Assembly: GCA_042092935.1 (NCBI GenBank)
Contig: JBELFK010000005.1
Location: 1 to 45,949, forward strand
DNA length: 45,949 nt
Source of the DNA: JASMHC01 sp042092935
GTDB lineage: Bacteria > Pseudomonadota > Alphaproteobacteria > Rhodobacterales > Rhodobacteraceae
Direction: 5' to 3'
Shown here piece after piece: positions 42,363 to 45,949 of this stretch. Positions within the stretch are counted from its first letter, which is position 1; every line of letters starts with the position of its first letter. Below the pieces are notes generated by a model, which was not told the origin of the DNA, did no database searches, and saw nothing but the letters and a program-made list of their open reading frames with translations. Position numbers and translations under genes: made by a program.

Positions 42363-42566
42363 ATGAAGCGCCCGAACCCCCTGCATGCCGACCTGATGTC
42401 GCCAAACGAGCGCAGGACTGAACTCTACGCGCTCCTGGCAACCGGCCTTGTTCGCCTGCTCGACCACCAGCGCGACCAAACATCCGAGGATGGCGGAGAT
42501 AGTTCGCTACACTTCCGCCCGGAACAGAGCGGTACTGCGGGTCCAACTCACAGGAGATCCGCATGA
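42363..42566 (+). CDS. Small integrase-operon protein
   Basis: A 67-residue hydrophilic protein (RPNPLHADLMSPNERRTELYALLATGLVRLL). The ATG at 42363 follows GGAG; it ends in an overlap with the DUF2924 gene. Small genes of this kind precede the DUF2924-recombinase pair in related loci. Function unknown. Confidence 0.65.
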   Translation: MKRPNPLHADLMSPNERRTELYALLATGLVRLLDHQRDQTSEDGGDSSLHFRPEQSGTAGPTHRRSA

Positions 42567-43018
42567 CAACACACGAACCCATCCTTGCCCGCTTGGCAGC
42601 CCTGAAGACACTGTCAGTGAATGACCTGAAAGCCGAGTGGCAGGTGCTCTATGGCACCGCCGCCCCCAATAACAGCCGCGCCTTCCTCGAGGGGCGCCTG
42701 GCTTATCGCATCCAGGAACTGACCTATGGCGGCCCCGATCGTGAGACGCGCCGCATGCTTGACCTGCTGGCTGACGAGGTCGACGGCACCCTGACTCGCA
42801 AGAACCAGATCGCCGATCCGCGCAACCCGGTGGTCGGCACCAAACTGATCCGGGAATGGGACGGGGTGGAGCATACGGTCACAGTCCTGAAGGACGGCTT
42901 CGAATGGGACGGCCGCCGCTACAAGTCGCTCTCGGCGGTGGCCCGCGCGATCACTGGCACGCGCTGGAACGGCTACCGGTTCTTCGGGCTGCGGGAACGC
43001 AAGCGGGGTGAAGCGTGA
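42563..43018 (+). CDS. DUF2924 protein
   Basis: A 151-residue protein. LARLAALKTLSVNDLKAEWQ, NSRAFLEGRLAYRIQELTYGG, LIREWDGVEHTVTVLKDGF, YKSLSAVARAITGTRWNGYRF is the full DUF2924 pattern with its C-terminal GxxWNGxxFFGL signature. These genes nearly always sit upstream of a serine recombinase, as here with a one-base overlap. The protein is probably a recombination directionality or DNA-binding partner; that is inference. Confidence 0.9.
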   Translation: MTTHEPILARLAALKTLSVNDLKAEWQVLYGTAAPNNSRAFLEGRLAYRIQELTYGGPDRETRRMLDLLADEVDGTLTRKNQIADPRNPVVGTKLIREWDGVEHTVTVLKDGFEWDGRRYKSLSAVARAITGTRWNGYRFFGLRERKRGEA

Positions 43019-44337
43019 TGGATATGACCGTGAAACCGCCCCGCCGCCAGCGTTGCGCCATCTACACCCGCAAATCCAGTGAGGAAGGGCTAGAGCAGGA
43101 GTTCAATAGCCTCCACGCCCAGCGTGAGGCCTGCGAGGCCTATATCGCCAGCCAGAAGTCCGAAGGCTGGGCCTTGGTGCGAGACCAATATGATGATGGC
43201 GGCATCTCCGGCGGGACCTTGGAACGCCCGGGGTTGCAGCAGCTGCTGGCGGATATTGAAGACGGGCTGATCAATGTTGTCGTTGTTTACAAGATCGACC
43301 GTCTCAGCCGATCGCTCATGGACTTTTCCAAGCTGGTCGAAGTCTTCGACCGGAACGGCGTGACCTTCGTCTCCGTCACCCAGTCCTTCAACACCACGAC
43401 GTCCATGGGTCGCTTGACGCTGAACATCCTCCTGAGCTTCGCCCAGTTCGAGCGCGAAGTCACCGCCGAGCGCATCCGCGACAAGGTGAAGGCCTCGCGC
43501 ATGAAAGGCATGTGGATGGGCGGTTATGTGCCACTTGGATATGATGTCGTCGACCGCAAGTTGGTGGTGAACGAAGAGGAAGCCGCCAAGGTCCGCATGG
43601 TGTTTGAACGTTTTGTGGAGATAGGATCTGCGACTGTTCTGGCCCGCGCGTTGCGCAGCGATGGGTTCCGCAACAAACAAGGTACACTGATCGACAAAGG
43701 CTACCTCTACCGGCTGCTGAATAATCGCGTCTATCGTGGCGAGGCAGTCCACAAAGGCAAGTCCTATCCCGGTGAGCACGACGCCATTATCGACGCGCGG
43801 CTCTGGGAACAGGTGCATGACATCATGATTGAGAGCCCCCGCAAGCGGGCCAACAACAGCCGGACGCAAACGCCTGCGTTGCTGAAGGGGCTGCTCTTCA
43901 CCGCCACCGGCGCGGCCATGACCCCATCCAGCACCAAGAAGGGCACGCGTCGGTATCGCTACTACGTATCTATGGACCTACTGAAGAACCGCGAAACTCC
44001 TGACGACGGTATCCCGAGGCGTCTGCCGGCCGATACCGCCGAGGCCGCCGTCGTCACAGAAATCCGCCGTGTTCTGCGCACGCCAGAAACCACAGCGCAG
44101 GTTATTGCCGCGCTGGACCGCGAGGATATCCCCGAGGCGGACGCTATCGACGCGCTCAAGCACTTCCCCAAGCTTTGGGATCAACTCTTTCCGGGCGAGC
44201 AGGCCCGCATCATTCAGCTTCTTGTCAGGCGCGTTACAGTGACCGCTGAAGGCATCGTCATCGACATGCGGACCGATGGTATCGCAGGCGTCATGCGTCA
44301 GATGATGACCCCGCGCCAGCTGGAGGCCGCAGAGTGA
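43018..44337 (+). CDS. Serine recombinase, likely phage integrase
   Basis: A 439-residue recombinase. The catalytic serine is in CAIYTRKSSEEG (Ser20), followed by FNSLHAQREACEAYI, YKIDRLSRSLMDFSKLVE and LLSFAQFEREVTAERIRDKV. The recombinase domain (~170-300) has GYVPLGYDV and YRLLNNRVYRGEAVHKG. The C-terminal part is short and lacks a CxxC zinc ribbon. Position at the right end of the prophage makes it the likely integrase/excisionase. It is unlike the left-flank recombinase in its C-terminus. Confidence 0.9.
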   Translation: MDMTVKPPRRQRCAIYTRKSSEEGLEQEFNSLHAQREACEAYIASQKSEGWALVRDQYDDGGISGGTLERPGLQQLLADIEDGLINVVVVYKIDRLSRSLMDFSKLVEVFDRNGVTFVSVTQSFNTTTSMGRLTLNILLSFAQFEREVTAERIRDKVKASRMKGMWMGGYVPLGYDVVDRKLVVNEEEAAKVRMVFERFVEIGSATVLARALRSDGFRNKQGTLIDKGYLYRLLNNRVYRGEAVHKGKSYPGEHDAIIDARLWEQVHDIMIESPRKRANNSRTQTPALLKGLLFTATGAAMTPSSTKKGTRRYRYYVSMDLLKNRETPDDGIPRRLPADTAEAAVVTEIRRVLRTPETTAQVIAALDREDIPEADAIDALKHFPKLWDQLFPGEQARIIQLLVRRVTVTAEGIVIDMRTDGIAGVMRQMMTPRQLEAAE

Positions 44338-44717
44338 TGGCTGCGCCCGACACCATTCAGGTTTTTGTGCCCCTAAAACTGCGCAAAAAGAATGGACGGC
44401 CCAAAATCCTGCCGCCCGCTGATTACCTACCCAGCGAGGACAACACCCAAGATCCGCATATCCTGCGCGCCATTGGCCGAGCTTGGGCCTGGCGGCGGCG
44501 GATGGAAGCGGGTGAGTTCGGGACGGTACGCGATCTGGCAATCGCCGTGAACCTCGCAGAGCGCCATGTCAGCAGGCAGTTGCGGTTGGCCTACTTGGCG
44601 CCAGAGGTGCTGAAACGGCTCGTGTTTGAGCGAGAGGTTCCGGCCGTGACCGTGATGCAGCTGTCCGAGTGTGCGGGATTGCCTTGGGCGGACCAGGCGG
44701 GCGTAGTGTTTGGATAA
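44337..44717 (+). CDS. Recombinase partner with helix-turn-helix
   Basis: A 126-residue protein (KLRKKNGRPKILPPADYLPS, ILRAIGRAWAWRRRMEAGEFG, VRDLAIAVNLAERHVSRQLRLAYLAPEVL in segments). The middle is a helix-turn-helix; the C-terminus (TVMQLSECAGLPWADQAGVVFG) is of the type that follows recombinases in Rhodobacterales. The ATG overlaps the recombinase stop by one base; GTG at 44334 is also possible. Perhaps a recombination directionality factor. Confidence 0.75.
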   Translation: MAAPDTIQVFVPLKLRKKNGRPKILPPADYLPSEDNTQDPHILRAIGRAWAWRRRMEAGEFGTVRDLAIAVNLAERHVSRQLRLAYLAPEVLKRLVFEREVPAVTVMQLSECAGLPWADQAGVVFG

Positions 44718-44718
44718 A

Positions 44719-44745
44719 CGTTGGCCCCAACGCTTTGCAAAAGCG
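44719..44745 (+). terminator. Two adjoining hairpins at the prophage right end
   Basis: CGTTGG/CCAACG (44719-44732, 2-base loop) and CGCTTT/AAAGCG (44731-44745, 3-base loop) share two bases, so they compete. They lie two bases after the last integrase-operon stop. They may end transcription or be part of the right attachment site. Confidence 0.5.
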
Positions 44746-44758
44746 TATAACCATGCAT

Positions 44759-45232
44759 CTACAGATTATCGGCCAGCCACCACAAAGGCGTTGGTTCAAT
44801 TGTCTTCATCACATGAATCTGGCGCAACCGATCAAGTAGCTTCTTTTTCAAGTCACCCTCCGCTGAATGAAAGGGACTTGTGAGTGCAACAATGTCTGGT
44901 GCAGGATTTCTGAACTCGGCAGTCCAACTGGCCAAATGAAACAAGATAGGCACAAAAGCGATACCTGCCTCAGTGAGGAAATAGAGTTTCTTCTGTGCAT
45001 GGTCGTCTGATTTTTCGACATGTAAAAGGTTCAGCTGCACCATGTATTGCAGGCGTGATGTGAGCGTCGCCGAAGAAATACCTTCACGACTATTTTTCAA
45101 TATCTCGTTAAAGCCCCGCCGATCAAACAATGCGATGTCTCGCAGAATTACCGGAATCCACTTATCACCAAGTAGGTAACCAGCCAGCCCTATAGGGCAC
45201 ATCTCTTCTTCGACGATCTTCGAATCTAGCAT
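44759..45232 (-). CDS. HxlR-family transcriptional regulator
   Basis: A 157-residue regulator. CPIGLAGYLLGDKWIPVILRDI, RRGFNEILKNSREGISSATLTSRLQYMVQLNLL and KKLYFLTEAGIAFVPIL give the HxlR winged helix, with the family Cys at 12. HxlR proteins often respond to aldehydes or redox stress. The C-terminal ~60 residues extend past the common core. Divergent from the gene on its right, which it probably controls. Its lower GC marks it off from the phage. Confidence 0.85.
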   Translation of the reverse strand: MLDSKIVEEEMCPIGLAGYLLGDKWIPVILRDIALFDRRGFNEILKNSREGISSATLTSRLQYMVQLNLLHVEKSDDHAQKKLYFLTEAGIAFVPILFHLASWTAEFRNPAPDIVALTSPFHSAEGDLKKKLLDRLRQIHVMKTIEPTPLWWLADNL

Positions 45233-45242
45233 ATCAGCCCCC

Positions 45243-45324
45243 AGACCACTTTAACATAAAGACTAGACCACTCATCGGCGTGGGGTCAACCTAGGTATAA
45301 ATCCGCCCGAGCCCTGGCGGATTT
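45243..45324. promoter_or_regulatory. Direct repeats and hairpin between divergent genes
   Basis: AGACCACT occurs at 45243-45250 and 45265-45272, 22 bases apart (two helical turns), a likely operator for the HxlR-type regulator. AAATCCGCC (45299-45307) and GGCGGATTT (45316-45324) form a perfect 9-bp stem in the leader of the rightward gene. Confidence 0.5.
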
Positions 45325-45347
45325 GCTACTCACCTGGAGGTTTTCCA

Positions 45348-45949
45348 ATGTCGACACCAAATTTCATTGCAATCACGGCCGCCACTTGCCCTGCAGCAAG
45401 CAAGTCAGCTGCTTTGGAGGATATGGGACATTTTGCTCAAGACTGCCGACAAAATGGTGCGGTTCGCGTCACCTATGGCAGCGTGATTTCAGGCCGCTAT
45501 CCCGGGGCTTTGGTATTCGTTCAGTTCTTCGATGACCTGCACGGATTTGAGGGCGTTATGAACATGATCCCGCAATCCTCCGCATATTCGCGTATGGTCA
45601 ACGATCATGCTGTAGCGCCCTTTTCTCGAAATGTATTTCGGGGAAAACCGATCGAGTTCGAGCCAAAGCTTGAACCCACGCCAAAGTATCTCATGTTGAC
45701 GAGGGCCCATCGGCGGTCCTTGGAAGAGGCCGCGATGTTGGATTTGCTCAACAAGACCGCGCCCGTGTTCAAATCATCAGGCGCACAAACCATGCGCATG
45801 GGACAAACATTCACCGGCTCGGATCTCGGAAGTTACATGCTGGGCGTAACCTATCCTGACATGTCGGCGATTGAGAGAACCTACGACGCTTTGGCGGCCA
45901 GTCCTGAATTTGGGCAGCTGATGAACGGTCTCGAAATCGACATGCGTTC
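45348..45949 (+). CDS. Alpha/beta-barrel-like protein, partial
   Basis: An open frame from ATG 45348, behind GGAGG, to the window end (200 codons seen). It contains two similar halves: NFIAITAATCPAAS then PGALVFVQFFDDLHGFEGVM, and KYLMLTRAHRRS then GSYMLGVTYPDMSAIERTYD. This is the pattern of tandem ferredoxin-like (dimeric alpha/beta barrel) domains. Such proteins include stress-response barrels and small monooxygenases; no function can be assigned. The 3' end lies outside. Confidence 0.7.
   Translation, partial: MSTPNFIAITAATCPAASKSAALEDMGHFAQDCRQNGAVRVTYGSVISGRYPGALVFVQFFDDLHGFEGVMNMIPQSSAYSRMVNDHAVAPFSRNVFRGKPIEFEPKLEPTPKYLMLTRAHRRSLEEAAMLDLLNKTAPVFKSSGAQTMRMGQTFTGSDLGSYMLGVTYPDMSAIERTYDALAASPEFGQLMNGLEIDMR

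Larger units (their letters stand above)
6304..44745. mobile_element. Siphovirus-type prophage
   Basis: A complete set of head, tail, lysis, DNA-packaging and replication genes lies between the truncated helicase gene and the HxlR-type regulator. The right end carries the likely serine integrase. The left edge is set by the end of helicase similarity (near 6304-6318). The right edge is set after the last integrase-operon gene and two small hairpins (near 44745). No long direct repeat joins the ends, as expected for serine integrases, whose shared core is only a few bases. Both edges are uncertain by tens of bases. Confidence 0.85.

Overview
The window is high-GC DNA from an alphaproteobacterium, most likely a member of the Rhodobacterales. 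The evidence is codon use, the protein families present (DUF6362, DUF6511, DUF6950, DUF7220, DUF2924 and DUF3489 types, RepB-like ParB proteins) and a tail-tip gene order like that of the Rhodobacter gene transfer agent. Taxon and family names come from pattern recognition; no search was run.

Left flank, 1-6318: accessory DNA. A ParE/ParD-type toxin-antitoxin pair and a small DNA-binding-like protein are read leftward. Divergent from them is a tightly coupled rightward operon of a serine recombinase and two different ParB/RepB-like proteins with no ParA. A perfect 14-bp inverted repeat follows it. Next come a WYL-domain regulator of the BrxR/CapW type and the first ~107 codons of a large helicase-type defence protein, which is cut off where the prophage begins.

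Prophage, about 6304-44745: a complete-looking siphovirus. Leftward from 28793 to 6199 are small and large terminase, gpW-like protein, portal, protease/major-capsid fusion, decoration protein, connectors, tail terminator, tail tube, two frameshift-linked chaperones, tape measure, GTA-like tail tip, lysis genes and tail fibres. Most are coupled by 4-base ATGA-type overlaps. One small membrane-protein gene (20464-20670) runs against this operon and looks like a moron. Small rightward genes sit at 28940-29766. From 42007 leftward to 29748 is the replication, recombination and regulation block: HTH protein, Com-like zinc protein, sigma-like factor, Sak4-like ATPase, SSB-like protein, helicase, DUF6511 protein, Cas4-like exonuclease, primase-helicase, RuvC-like nuclease, a frameshifted DUF6362 gene, ParB-domain DNA methyltransferase and a DUF7220 membrane protein. 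Two gene-free stretches here (31325-31750 and 32856-33188) are packed with perfect inverted repeats. The right end carries a DUF2924 protein, a second serine recombinase (the likely integrase) and a small partner gene.

Right flank, 44759-45949: an HxlR-type regulator divergent from a two-repeat alpha/beta-barrel-like gene that runs off the window. The rest of the interrupted helicase is not found here, so the two flanks do not rejoin into one gene.
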